Assembly (NCBI GenBank): GCA_964023205.1
Contig: OZ026843.1
Coordinates: forward strand, 6,185,029-6,249,028
From: Lutraria lutraria
Taxonomy: Eukaryota > Mollusca > Bivalvia > Venerida > Mactridae
Direction of reading: 5' to 3'
Length of the DNA: 64,000 bases
Of the stretch, positions 55,201 through 64,000 are shown piece by piece. Each line of letters begins with the position of its first letter. Position 1 is the first letter of the stretch. Below the pieces are notes generated by a model. It saw only the letters and a list, made by a program, of their open reading frames with translations, searched no databases and was not told the DNA's origin. A program made the translations under genes and the position numbers.

Positions 55201-58200
55201 TGTCAGAGCCAAAAAAATTAAACAAATGAATGAAATGATGTCCATTGAAGCATATCTGTATACCATATGTGTATGCACAGACTATCAAAACATTGAATAA
55301 GTGATCTTTATCAAATTTTGAGTAGTATATTTTACTTGTTCTAAAATAGTGAGTGAAAAACAACCACATGTAAACTGACAGCACACAAATTATGAATCAT
55401 TTGAAGTACCAGTAGTTCAGATTACAGGACAAAAGATTCCATATATCATTTTGACTGGATGGACAAAAGATCCCATATATCATTTTGACTGGATGGACAA
55501 AAGATCCCATATATCATTTTGACTGGATGGACAAAAGATCCCATATATCATTTTGACTGGATGGACAAAAGATCCCATATATCATTTTGACTGGATGGAC
55601 AAAAGATCCCATATATCATTTTGACTGGATGGACAAAAGATCCCATATATCATTTTGACTGGATGGACATAAGATCCAATACTATTTCTTCACCTAGGAC
55701 AAAAGATACCATGTTCAGTAATTTTGTCTATTATAAGCATCAGTTCAAGATTAATCTGATAAAAAAATGCACGACACAGGGAATGGGATCTTTTGTACAG
55801 GTTGGAAAATCTAAGTGGGATCTTACGTCCACCCTGGTAAAAGTATGTGGGATCTTTTGTACGTGGAATCTTTACCATATCTACACAATATACAAACCTG
55901 TGACACTGTCTGTTCCCCAATAGGGATATCATCATTTCTTACAGCCACTTTAGACACTATACTTGAACTGTCACAATCCAGAATTATACTACAAGGAAAA
56001 ATACAATAGGGCTGAGTATAATATCATCAGTTTTTAATCTCTAATCTGATTTTATTCTCTATTTAATAGGCCAATATAGGAATATTTAATATACAGTACA
56101 ACCTCTCCAGAGCGACCCTCTCTTAAGCAACAATATCCGTGCAACAACAGTATGATTTTTTCTCACCGTATGATTTAACTATTAACTTTAACTCTCTAGA
56201 GCAACAACCTCTCAACAACAACATAATTTTGTTACTCCCACAGGATGTTGCTTTGGAGAGGTTGCACTGTATATATATTTTGATCTATCAGATTGTGTAC
56301 TTAATTCAGCAGTATTAAAACATTATTTAGCAAGATTAACTTAAAGAATAATGTAAACAAATTTTAATCAAAAGGATCAATGTAGCACATGAAATTAGGC
56401 AAGAAAATGAATACCATAATTCTACTGAAACCCCCAACATGAATGGTCATTACAACTCAGCAGGTTTGTTGATCATATTTTACAACTATATTTTTTATTT
56501 TACAAGTTTGGACATAGAGTTAATAGGAAAATGTAAATATTGGCAAGATAATTGACTGAGACTGAAAAAAGTCTAGACTGCAACAAGTGCTTACCCCTTT
56601 TCAAATAAACAACACACAGATTCAATCCATAAATAACCTTAAAAAGATCACCTCACTGAATTTTACAATGCTCAGGCTTTACATAAATTTAATACTTCAT
56701 AACAATTGAACAAAAACGAATATGAAAAATAATAAAAGCCTCATACCCTCCATCACAAATTTCATCCATTGCAAGGAAAGCAGCATCTAAATTTTCTAAT
56801 AAAGCCCGCTTCTCTACATTTCTTCGAAGAATTTGACTCACAGCTTCATAAAAGGCATTGAGAACGCTGGCTAAAATTAACTGAAGAACAAAAAAAAAAA
56901 ACATTTATGTACTGATTATCAAGATGTTACTACAAAGTCAGTCAGTCAGTCTCTTGAGCCAATATATAATCATGACTCAAATTGAATAAACTGAACATGT
57001 CAGAGTATGTTTGTAATAAAAAGTTGCAAGAAATAGAAAATATTTAACTTAAGCTTATTATTTCATATTCAGTCATTATCTATAGACAACATTCCAATAT
57101 TTGAGAATTTATCTTACAATAGAGACATTTCAAATATGCTTCATTTGAACAACAAATACTTTTAATTTTGTAATTAATTTGTAATGATCCGCCTAGCTCA
57201 ATTAATTCTGAAATTAGTAATTTTCAATGTTCTTGATGGTGAAATAATTCCGTCAAATGATTTGAATAAGCACACATTGGGATGTTAAGACTTTAGTATT
57301 TCAAGGGCAGAAAAAAATACTCCTATATAAAATATTATTTTTTCAAACCACAAACTGAAAGAAAATGTGGGATACAGAAAATAAGCAATTTGCAACTGCA
57401 TTATAAAGGATTTTGCTTACTTCATTTTCATTTACACTCCCAACAACATAAAAGAACAAATCAACATTACTTCTGTAAACACAAGTCAGACCTTCAAACA
57501 TGATGATCTCAGCTGAAATAAAACAAACCAAAGTTCAGAATGAGCTAACTACAATGAATCGATAACTTCAATAAACTAATTGAAAAAATGAAAACATGAT
57601 CATGCTTGAAAAAGTTATATGTACAGTTACTTGACAAAAAAGGTAGTTACATTGAAAAACTTGTTACCCCAAATGATTCAGAGGTGGAGGACAATTTAAC
57701 ATAGGAAGACATGTAATATCTTCAAATTTGTCACAGACAGTGAGAGCCTCACCCGTTGTTCAAACTCATAACCTCTTGATCAGTAGACCAATGCTCTAAC
57801 AACTGAGCTAACCGGGATGGCTCGATTTTACTAAAAGAAATTTAGGTCTGTGCCAAAAAATAGGGCTGGACCAGTAACCTCAAACACAAAAAAAAAATTC
57901 CGGATTTATGATACAAAAATCTAAATCTATCACTCAAATATCCTTAAAAAAAACGGTAAAAATAAAAGGGACTGAGATCATGAAAATTGGACTTGAGTGA
58001 ATCATTAAAAGACTGATGAGTAAAGATGAACATTAAGAAATCGAGAGCGCTGATACAAGCGAGAACAACAATCTGATAGATGTTACTTTGTTAGAGCCTA
58101 CATGTGTAGTGTCATTCTTCTACAGAAATAAAGACTAGTCATTCAAAAGGACTAGTGAACTAATAATTAATTTCATTAAAAGCTTAACAATAAAGTCAAT

Positions 58201-58936
58201 GGATAATATTTATTATGGCAATACCATTGGCTCTATGTGTTTTACTGAAAAGATTCTTTTCAAATGTTTTCTGTTCCTTTGTTGATGGGAATTGGTCATC
58301 ATAGTACTGTAATATAAACAAAGAAAATAAATACAATGCTGATGATTTATTTAATCAATTCTCACAACATAAGATTCATATAATAACAAATTAAGATAAT
58401 AAATTATACTGTTTACAACCTATTATAATTAGAGTAAATCATAGTTTCATCAATAAAGAAGTTTACAATTGTTTTATATATTTTTCAACAGTGTTCCATT
58501 TATATACCCAAGGACAGACAACATAAGTTCCTGAATTCTGTATTATTACTAGGTATGTTCTTAGCAGGTAACTGCCATCTTTTCAAATCGAATCACTTAA
58601 AGTTGTAAAGGAGGACAAATGAAATTAGTCATAAGGTCTTCAATCATATTGTCACAAAAATCATGTGACATACCGAGGGGTAGATCTGATACTCTCCTTA
58701 GGGAGTTAAGCTGGCAGGCAAATCGAGGGCTCAACGCAACACTGCCATAACTTGTTCTTATTTCAATATGAGTTATGACACTGTCATGTTGAGCCCTCGA
58801 AATATAGTTTTATTGCCTTGCATCATCATTCTATTAAAAACAATCCAAATTTGAAACAAACATTTACCTTTGCCATGAGCCTATTTCCATCATTATCCAA
58901 AATCATTATAGCTTTCACTGAGTACAGAGAGGGTTC
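46160..58936 (-). CDS. COPZ1: Coatomer subunit zeta gene (COPI), multi-exon, partial model
   Basis: The gene encodes the small zeta subunit of the COPI coat, a sigma-adaptin-like longin-fold protein that works with beta, gamma and delta subunits on Golgi-to-ER vesicles. Five coding exons read in order on the minus strand: 58936-58868, 58306-58225, 57512-57421, 56880-56747 and 46207-46160. Their translations match the family across the sigma-adaptin fold ([77 protein letters not shown]). All internal borders are GT/AG and phases join correctly from the first to the fourth listed exon. The start-codon exon (only about six residues in the human protein) and the roughly 25-30 residues between DEICDGG and VIQTAKDQ were not located, so at least one exon is missing from this model within 46211-56740. 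The symbol follows vertebrate usage; invertebrates normally have a single zeta gene. Confidence 0.93.
46650..46733 (-). mobile_element. tRNA-derived SINE head, decayed
   Basis: On the minus strand a box-A-like GGTTAAGTGGTTATGATC (within 46709-46729) and a box-B-like GAGTTCAAATCCC (46660-46675) are spaced as in a tRNA promoter, with GGTCC- and GGGC-type ends. Stems are not maintained, so this is not a working tRNA. It lies in the last intron of the coatomer gene and its head differs from that of the SINEs at 54386 and 57676. Confidence 0.6.
47474..47545. mobile_element. Fragment of the 181-bp MITE family (copy 4)
   Basis: Contains ACAAAATAATCAATGACAGT followed by ATTTCAAAGAATGGCC, matching the interior of copies 1 and 2. 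The terminal inverted repeats are not preserved. Confidence 0.65.
49274..49369. repeat. 32-bp tandem repeat, three copies
   Basis: The unit GAAGCAGCAATTCTTTTACT plus TGTCTTTATTTC is present three times in a row at 49274, 49306 and 49338 with a single visible substitution. Near identity implies a recent expansion inside a coatomer intron. Confidence 0.95.
51338..51662. mobile_element. Possible foldback/MITE element
   Basis: The left boundary has CATTCAGGGATTTTTTGGG. The right boundary, reverse complemented, has AATGCCAGGGGTTTTTCTCG. GGTCATATTCCCAA also occurs near both ends in direct orientation (51383 and 51621). There is no coding capacity. Confidence 0.4.
52806..53050 (-). mobile_element. 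SINE, truncated copy without tRNA head
   Basis: The minus-strand copy ends in a (TTTG)n-type tail (TGTTTTGTTTGTTTG on the plus strand). It contains a conserved central part (GGGTTTAACGCC, CATATCGTGGCAGG) and the TTCAGAGGTGGAGGACAATT block shared with the copies at 54386 and 57676. The tRNA-like head is missing, as expected for 5' truncation on the minus strand. Confidence 0.7.
53764..53885. mobile_element. Possible pogo-like TIR remnant
   Basis: ATACAGCAAAACTTAATTAT followed by CTCGATGAG resembles pogo/Tigger-type termini, and GAGCTAATCAAGGCAATTAA follows about 110 bp later. Both ends are degraded. This call is weak. Confidence 0.3.
54088..55006. mobile_element. Candidate 919-bp non-autonomous DNA transposon with a nested SINE
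   Basis: GGGTTCGACATTAA (54088-54101) and TTAATGTTGAACCC (54993-55006) are inverted repeats with 13 of 14 bases matching. No transposase frame is present, and a SINE is inserted within. A target-site duplication is not obvious. Confidence 0.45.
54386..54532 (-). mobile_element. tRNA-derived SINE, head-bearing copy
   Basis: Read on the minus strand: CCCAGTTAGCTTAGTGG (box A), then GAGTTCGAACCCCGGGC (box B, near 54464-54474), then a body ending AATTGTCCTCCACCTCTGAA shared with two neighbouring copies. The tRNA-like head is well preserved, but the 3' body and tail are missing. It sits inside the candidate 919-bp element. Confidence 0.8.
55427..55681. repeat. 34-bp tandem array, seven near-identical copies plus a partial
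   Basis: The unit GGACAAAAGATCCCATATAT plus CATTTTGACTGGAT begins at 55427 and every 34 bp to 55665. Copies differ at only one or two sites, so expansion is recent. 34 is not a multiple of three and frames through it are not genes. Inverted degenerate units follow at 55785-55870. Confidence 0.97.
56092..56271. mobile_element. 180-bp MITE with intact TIRs (Tc1/mariner type)
   Basis: The left TIR is TACAGTACAACCTCTCCAGA. The right TIR, reverse complemented, is TACAGTGCAACCTCTCCAAA. The first 25 bases match at about 21. It is flanked by TA on both sides (AATA|element|TATA), fitting TA target duplication. Inside, AGAGCAACAACCTCTC occurs again as a partial internal repeat. It lies in a coatomer intron. 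Confidence 0.85.
56747..56880 (-). CDS. COPZ1: Coatomer zeta exon: helical segment [14 protein letters not shown]
   Basis: The exon is 134 nt and begins in phase 0 ([20 protein letters not shown]). It continues with [20 protein letters not shown] and ends in ICDG plus GG of a Gly codon. The acceptor lies behind a T-rich tract (TTGTTCTTCAG) and the donor is GAGG|GTATGAG. The [10 protein letters not shown] motif is nearly invariant in zeta-COP. The family's usual 'NCLFDS' stretch is replaced by the more divergent [11 protein letters not shown]. Confidence 0.95.
57421..57512 (-). CDS. COPZ1: Coatomer zeta exon: core beta-sheet segment
   Basis: The exon is 92 nt: two bases complete an Ala codon, then [20 protein letters not shown] and [10 protein letters not shown] follow. 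The acceptor is TTTTATTTCAG and the donor is GAA|GTAAGC. It matches the family hallmark around 'EGLTVVYKSS-DL-FYVIG'. Confidence 0.95.
57676..57825 (-). mobile_element. tRNA-derived SINE, second head-bearing copy
   Basis: The minus strand reads CCGGTTAGCTCAGTTGTTAG (box A region) and a degenerate box B (GAGTTTGAACAACGGGTG), then the shared body with ATTGTCCTCCACCTCTGAAT. It has the same architecture as 54386-54532 but more substitutions in box B. It lies in the intron between the exons at 57512 and 58225. Confidence 0.8.
58225..58306 (-). CDS. COPZ1: Coatomer zeta exon: YYDD segment
   Basis: The exon is 82 nt, beginning in phase 0 with [13 protein letters not shown] and ending in HRAN plus one base. 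The acceptor is TATATTACAG and the donor is ATG|GTATTGC. This is the conserved surface segment after the first beta hairpin of the longin fold, and the leftover base matches the next exon. Confidence 0.94.
58724..58799. repeat. 76-bp imperfect palindrome
   Basis: CGAGGGCTCAAC (58724-58735) pairs exactly with GTTGAGCCCTCG (58788-58799), and the inner arms ACACTGCCATAACT / AGTTATGACACTGT pair with few mismatches. It could form a stable hairpin in the coatomer pre-mRNA intron, but it resembles a small foldback mobile element. Confidence 0.85.
58868..58936 (-). CDS. COPZ1: Coatomer zeta exon: N-terminal beta-strand region
   Basis: The exon is 69 nt, phase 0 at both ends. It starts with [10 protein letters not shown] and ends with DGNRLMAK. 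The acceptor is TTGATTATAG and the donor is AAG|GTAAATG. It corresponds to residues about 7-29 of human COPZ1, including the DNDG turn. A short upstream exon carrying the initiator Met is needed and was not identified. Confidence 0.93.
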
Positions 58937-59130
58937 CTATAATCAAAGAGCAATTCAAATAAGTAATTTCATTTAATATACACAGCATAATCATGAATCC
59001 TCATTATTGAATCTTCATTTTTAACTCAATGCCAACACAATGGTAACTGTGCAGTAAGCTGATAGGCTAAATCAAACTTCAAAGTCTGATCCAACATGTG
59101 TTAACAGTCTTTGAATTATTTTTTGTGACA

Positions 59131-59232
59131 GGTTGCCCGACTATATACTTTATGAAGGAAACACTCTAAAACTAGGTTGTCCCCCAAAATACTTAAAGAA
59201 GGAAAAAATCCTTTCGGGCAGGGGGCAACCCA
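59131..59232. repeat. Short inverted repeat GGTTGCCCGA ... TCGGGCAGGGGGCAACC
   Basis: GGTTGCCCGA (59131) is mirrored by TCGGGCA-GGG-GGCAACC near 59214-59230, with an additional GGTTGTCCCCC between them. It is probably a decayed small mobile element upstream of the first recognised coatomer exon. Confidence 0.5.
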
Positions 59233-60039
59233 CTAATGCGAAGACTGTGTAAAACAGGGTGACAGAGTCATATCAAGTTTGGTTGGCAAGTATAACACGA
59301 TATCAATATACATGTATTTCTAATGTGACTTTTCTATAAAGACTTTCATCTGGTTAATAAGACATTTATACGATTTGAATTTAAAATATAAAACCAAACT
59401 TTCACTGAAAATCAGTAATACCGGCAATACATTATGTCCGAATACTATTCAACTTATATCAAATAAGAGTCATTCAGCAATTCTGCAACACAACGCTAAT
59501 CTAAATAACAGATACTCATATTTCCAACTTAATAATGTAACTAAAGTAGCGATAAACTTAATTTACTGACCAACATTTGAGAATCCATAGTTGACTATTT
59601 TGACGTGGAGCTGATCCGTGGACGCTTGAAATGCTTGAGGTGGATAAAATCCAAAATCATACCGTTATCAATCACGTCCGTAGTTGTCTCCCTTTGCAGA
59701 GTGACGAGACATATTAACAACCTTGAACCGAGGAAGGTGCCTGAACTTACCGAAAACAACAAAATTATGTTAAATCCAAGAACCATAACATGTTGGTGTG
59801 TCTCCATGAAAAAGAATGGAAATCTTATAACCATGGAAATAATAACAGTATTTTTTTAAATTTCGTGTTATATAACGGACTCAAAAGGTAAAACCGCGAA
59901 ATTTTGAATGACCAATTCCAGTCAGTGTTTTATATATGATCACTGGTAAAGTAGCCAGTCAACATCTAAAGTATATTATGTAATAATTTTCCAACAATCA
60001 TGAACTTGAATGTTACAGTGAAAGGTGTATTAAAATTAC

Positions 60040-60425
60040 TGTTGGACTAATGTATCCAAAGCTACGGGACCTGATCAAATCCCAAGCATAGTTTTGAAAA
60101 CTTGTTTTCAAGAACTTGCACCAGGTATTACAAGCATCTTCCAACGTTCAATTAGCCCAGGTACGTTACACGAGGACTGGTGAAGTGCCAACATTAGTCC
60201 AGTTTTTAAAAGAGGCTATTGCCACCTCGCTTAAAATTACAGACCAGTGAGGCTAACTACAGTTTTATGTAAAACGCTAGAACACATTAATTATATGTGG
60301 ACATATTCTCAGACCTTTTTTTGAGACCTTTTCTTAACTCACAGAAGAAACCATGGTTTTTGATCTGGTTAATTGTTCTACCGAAACACAACTTTTGGTA
60401 ACTATGAATGATGTGCTTGAACCTT
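60040..60425 (+). pseudogene. Non-LTR retrotransposon reverse-transcriptase fragment, decayed
   Basis: Translation across stops and frame changes shows RT signatures: SKATGPDQIPSIVLK at 60055, then NYRPVRLTTVLCKTLEHI, then HRRNHGF and STETQLLVTMNDVLE, ending at 60420. These correspond to the early RT blocks (KAxGPDxI, NYRPVSL) of Jockey/CR1-like LINEs. At least two stops and a frameshift show it is dead. Neither end of the element is visible. Confidence 0.85.
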
Positions 60426-60644
60426 ACGACCAGAAATGTCCACAGCGGCGTTGAGGAGTATTCCATTGAATTTGAAGTTGAAGAAACAGGTAAATATAAA
60501 AAAAAATTCATATACCCGAAAATTATATGATTTTGAACGATATGAACTTGAAAAATAAATAAAATAAAATATGTCCAAAATCTACGGCTATTGGGTCTAT
60601 CTTTTCATTTTCAACCTATTTTATTGTATTATGCTAGATTTAAT

Positions 60645-62330
60645 TAACAGAACAGAACAGATCTTTTATTCAGACGTGTACAAAGTACGTTGTCTACAAT
60701 AGAAAAATATAATAAATACATGTGTAAGTATAAATTACGTGAATATTTACACAAATAATGATCAATATATATATAAATCATATATGAGTGAAAAACATAG
60801 TCATGATATATATACAATGAGGATGAACTTAACAGAAACTCGCAATTATTTATCATAACCTATTATATTCAAAATTGAATTTCTTATAGCGAGAACTTCT
60901 TTTTATACACAAATATACTTCCCTATTCAATGATTTTAAATAAACATAGATCTACAAATTAAAGTAAAAACGCAAGCTTCTTGATAAAATATCCAAATAT
61001 GTTTCATAGCCAAAGGTTTGTTTATTTTTTGTATAAAATTAAAACAGGACTTTAGAAAGTGATTTGAGCCAATCTTCCTGAAAATAACTAACCAACTTCA
61101 ATCTAAAATCATACAAAAACTTTTTAATACTAACACTAAATGTGGATTATTAAGAACATATTAACTATCATGTTCATTCAGTAAGCATCTCACTTTAGAC
61201 ACCCAATTAATGAAACCATTATTGCAATCATGTAATGCTGTGTTATATACAGTAAGTAATATTATACTGTCAGTACATGTACCTACAATCTTAAACCAGT
61301 ATTGAGTGATCTTTAAATATAATGTGGGTATCTACCAAGCTCGCCATAAACAACAGCAGACATGTATTTAATCTGACTCTCAATAAACATCTACAAAATT
61401 TCAAGTGTATCCTTTCCAACCCCTTCGATTTCGTATAGCCCGAAAATTCAGAGGAATAAATTTAAAATAGGCAACACTAAGGCATTAAACAATTGACATA
61501 ATGTCCTTGGAGTTAAAGGCCCATTAGCTTTTTTAATTTAGTAATGATAGAAGATAAAATTATTGTAAAATATAAGAAATATATTTTATTAACAATATTT
61601 GCAATATGCCTTTCTTTGGCCACATCTCGTTAATTTTTTTTCAGATTTTTTTCAGATTGTTTGCAATGTCATTGAGAAAAATACTGTGCTATATTTCCAT
61701 ATGTACTTTGTGGTTAAAAAGAAAATTTCGGATTTTTTTTTGCAAATAAAAGCCAGTTTCACTGATAAGACATCTTTCTAGACAAAATAAGACCTACTTT
61801 TATTCTAACATCCAAAAAGCTATTTAATGGGACTTTAAGTCAAAATCGTGACATTTACAAAAGAGAAAATTTAGCGACTTAAGTGATTTACCAGCAACGT
61901 GTTCAATATTAGGCCCAACGTTTCTCGTGTAACTTAGTACAGTACCTGCTAGGTAATTAAATTATTTTACAACGTCAATTGGTTGGCTATCGTAGGTCCA
62001 ACTTTCAGTGGGTAATAAACCGCCACGTTTACGAAATACTACAATTTTTGTTTTTGCAATATTAACAGAAATACCTCATTTATTACAATATTCTAACCAA
62101 TGGTACAACTGCTTTTGAATTTCATCAGGTGTTTTACCAACGATAGCTATTTCATCAGCAAATAAATAAAAAATACACCAAATCATCTATATTCAAACCA
62201 CTATGTACACCATTTCTAATCCCCAACAAGAAGCGAAAATAAAGGAGGGGACATTACCTCCCCTTTGCGGAAAACGGCTGCATATGTAAAATAATCTGAG
62301 TATGAGCCACCTGTTTTAATAACACAAGAT
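60645..62330 (-). pseudogene. Second LINE copy, decayed, with 3' tail (minus strand)
   Basis: From high to low coordinates the minus strand encodes FRKGEVMSPPLFSLLVGD (RT block 4) and LFADEIAIVGKTPDEIQ (the YADD-type catalytic box changed to FADE). It continues with NIAKTKIVVFRKRGG, then a C-terminal LINE region with TFGYETYLDILSRSLR. It ends near 60645 in AAAAGATCTGTTCTGTTCTG, a short tandem tail like those of molluscan LINEs. Stops and frameshifts are frequent. It is opposite in orientation to the neighbouring plus-strand RT fragment. Confidence 0.85.
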
Positions 62331-64000
62331 TTGTATTATTTGTTGGTTGTATACAAAGCGTTGGAGAAAATGGTAATACAGGGAAATGATTGCATGTGGT
62401 TGTAAATCACCTTAACAATTATGTCACTTTGAACACAAATATACTAACACTAAATTTTGTATGATCTGCGACAGACACACTCAACAAACTACTAAATTAT
62501 AAAGTAGGAATTCGATCAACGAAAACCTTTCATGAAATAACCGTCAAATATAAAGCAAAGTAAATAAATCATAATAATAATAATTCATCGGACAAAAATG
62601 TGTGCATAACAAAGAAATATACCAAACTTAAACATTTATACAAGAACTATAAACCGAGTTCTCACAAATGGTTTTGTTTGTTTAGTGTTGTTGCATTGTG
62701 CATCGACAACAAATGGTCATAATGTGCGCAATAATCACAAAATGGAACATAAAAACATTACAACCTAGAGCAATACATATACCTAACACTAAAGTGAATA
62801 TATCACCTTTCCTTTAAAACTCACTAACTTAATTGAATATTACATTAGTGCTGATTGGTAATTTAACCACACATAACTCATGGATGAAAAACGTTTGAGT
62901 GTGATTAGTAAGCCAGTACATGAAACGATTGTAATAATCATCAGAGAAGTTGAATGCACATGAACATCAAACATTTCATTTATTCACACAATGAAAATAA
63001 TAACGTTTGCCTAACAATGCATTATCCGATATGTTATATGATCTTTGTATAGAATAAGGTTATCAGACGTGATATTTTGTCCAAAAACATCTTAAAGAAC
63101 ATTTTTTGAAAGAAGTGGATTGAGTAAAGAACAGACCACTCACAACTAAAATGTATGTCTTAATTAATTAAGTATTGCTATCATTTTACAAACGTTTATA
63201 TATATAATGGGCTTGGTACATACCATTTTTAACGGTGCTAAGACAATTGATTTACTTTGTATTTATTTAGTTATTTAGTTTTGTATGTTCAACATTATAT
63301 TTGCTATCATTTAATTCATAGAAACACTTACAGATAGTGTTGGTCAAACTAATTGAAAAAAAACAATAGGACATTGATCAAAGAATTCATTCAAGTCTAA
63401 GACTTTAAACTTGTCCAATGTATGTATTAAAGAGTGAATAATCAACAATTACAGAGTCCACTACGCCAGAGGCCTTAATGCTATTTCTATGCAATTTATA
63501 ACAAGTTAAACAACCTGAATCTAGTCTGCCATTCATAATGTATATCCCAATTTCCTTACACAAATATAGAACTTGTAGTTCAGTATGCCATTCATAATGT
63601 ATATCCCAATTTCCTTACACAAATATAGAACTTGTAGTTCAGTATGCCATTCATAATGTATATCCCAATTTCCTTACTCAAATATAGAACTTGTAGTTCA
63701 GTAACTATGAATGCTATCCCAACTTCCAACAAGCTCAAACTTCCCTAGAATTTCCGCCACAAAATGATCACATTTCCACAAATTCTAGGGCCTACGCTAT
63801 TTTATTGATTTAAAGTTATTTTTTAATGTCTGGATATAGATAATGTTACCTATATCAGTTAGGTGGACCCCATCATTTCTAAAAAGTTCATCCATAGACT
63901 ATTGAATATTTAGAGAAATAAAAGAGGCGTCGTCTATGTTTTTGATCAATTGCCTAGCAGAGCGCTTTATGCGTTTTTTTTAATATTAAGGGGTTTTGGC
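62331..64000. other. Non-coding DNA at the window end
   Basis: No exon or RNA gene recognised beyond the 59-bp tandem repeat. This side could contain the promoter and start exon of the coatomer gene, but no convincing start exon was seen. Confidence 0.5.
63528..63704. repeat. 59-bp tandem repeat, three copies
   Basis: Units start at 63528, 63587 and 63646 (GCCATTCATAATGTATATCC as first 20 bases). The copies are almost identical (ACACAAATAT against ACTCAAATAT in the third), implying recent expansion. Confidence 0.95.

Noticed and set aside
55621..55935. 100-codon (+) and 81-codon (-) frames over the 34-bp array
   Set aside because: Both run from the tandem repeat into unrelated sequence and overlap each other on opposite strands. 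The unit length is not a multiple of three.
59751..59807. Possible coatomer start exon: ATG at 59807 (-), 19 codons, ending in a strong GTAAGT donor in the right phase
   Set aside because: It would add a hydrophobic N-terminus (VLGFNIILLFS) not seen in zeta-COP, where only about six residues precede EPSLY. Without transcript support I do not call it.
59605..59859. 84-codon plus-strand frame just before the RT fragment
   Set aside because: Its translation shows no retrotransposon or other domain motif, and a similarly long minus-strand frame overlaps it.

Overview
The window looks like nuclear DNA from a lophotrochozoan animal, most likely a bivalve mollusc. The evidence is a posterior-class Hox homeobox exon of lophotrochozoan type, tRNA-derived SINEs and non-LTR retrotransposon tails of the kinds common in molluscan genomes, spliceosomal introns with GT/AG borders, and strongly A+T-rich intergenic DNA with no bacterial-style gene packing. 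Nearly all short open frames are chance frames in non-coding DNA.

Layout. Positions 1-29423 hold no recognisable coding exon. This stretch is A+T-rich, with a few short tandem repeats, small terminal-inverted-repeat (TIR) elements (6080-6258, 12351-12531), hairpins and a retrotransposon 3' end (about 25594-25862). At 29424-29734 (+) lies the terminal exon of a posterior Hox gene, probably Post2, with a full homeodomain, a 23-residue tail and a clean splice acceptor. Positions 29735-45900 are again non-coding, with a second 181-bp TIR element (32915-33095), a large 28-bp minisatellite with higher-order structure (about 41000-42455) and a retrotransposon tail (about 44060-44140).

From 58936 down to 46160 (- strand) is a gene for the zeta subunit of the COPI coatomer (COPZ). 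Five coding exons can be read, with matching splice sites and phases. The exon or exons just before the last one, and the start-codon exon, were not found. Its introns hold at least four SINE copies, several TIR elements, a 34-bp tandem array and a 32-bp triplet repeat. From about 60040 to 62330 are two decayed reverse-transcriptase fragments in opposite orientations. The window ends with a 59-bp tandem triplication (63528-63704) in otherwise unremarkable DNA.

The Hox exon and the COPZ gene converge, with about 16.4 kb between their stop codons. They have unrelated cellular jobs (axial patterning and Golgi vesicle coats). Their proximity is still of interest because human COPZ1 lies near HOXC and COPZ2 near HOXB, so this may be an old bilaterian linkage. 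I found no novel enzymatic or defence-type system. The most notable points are this linkage, the divergent homeodomain recognition helix, and several repeat families with internal structure.
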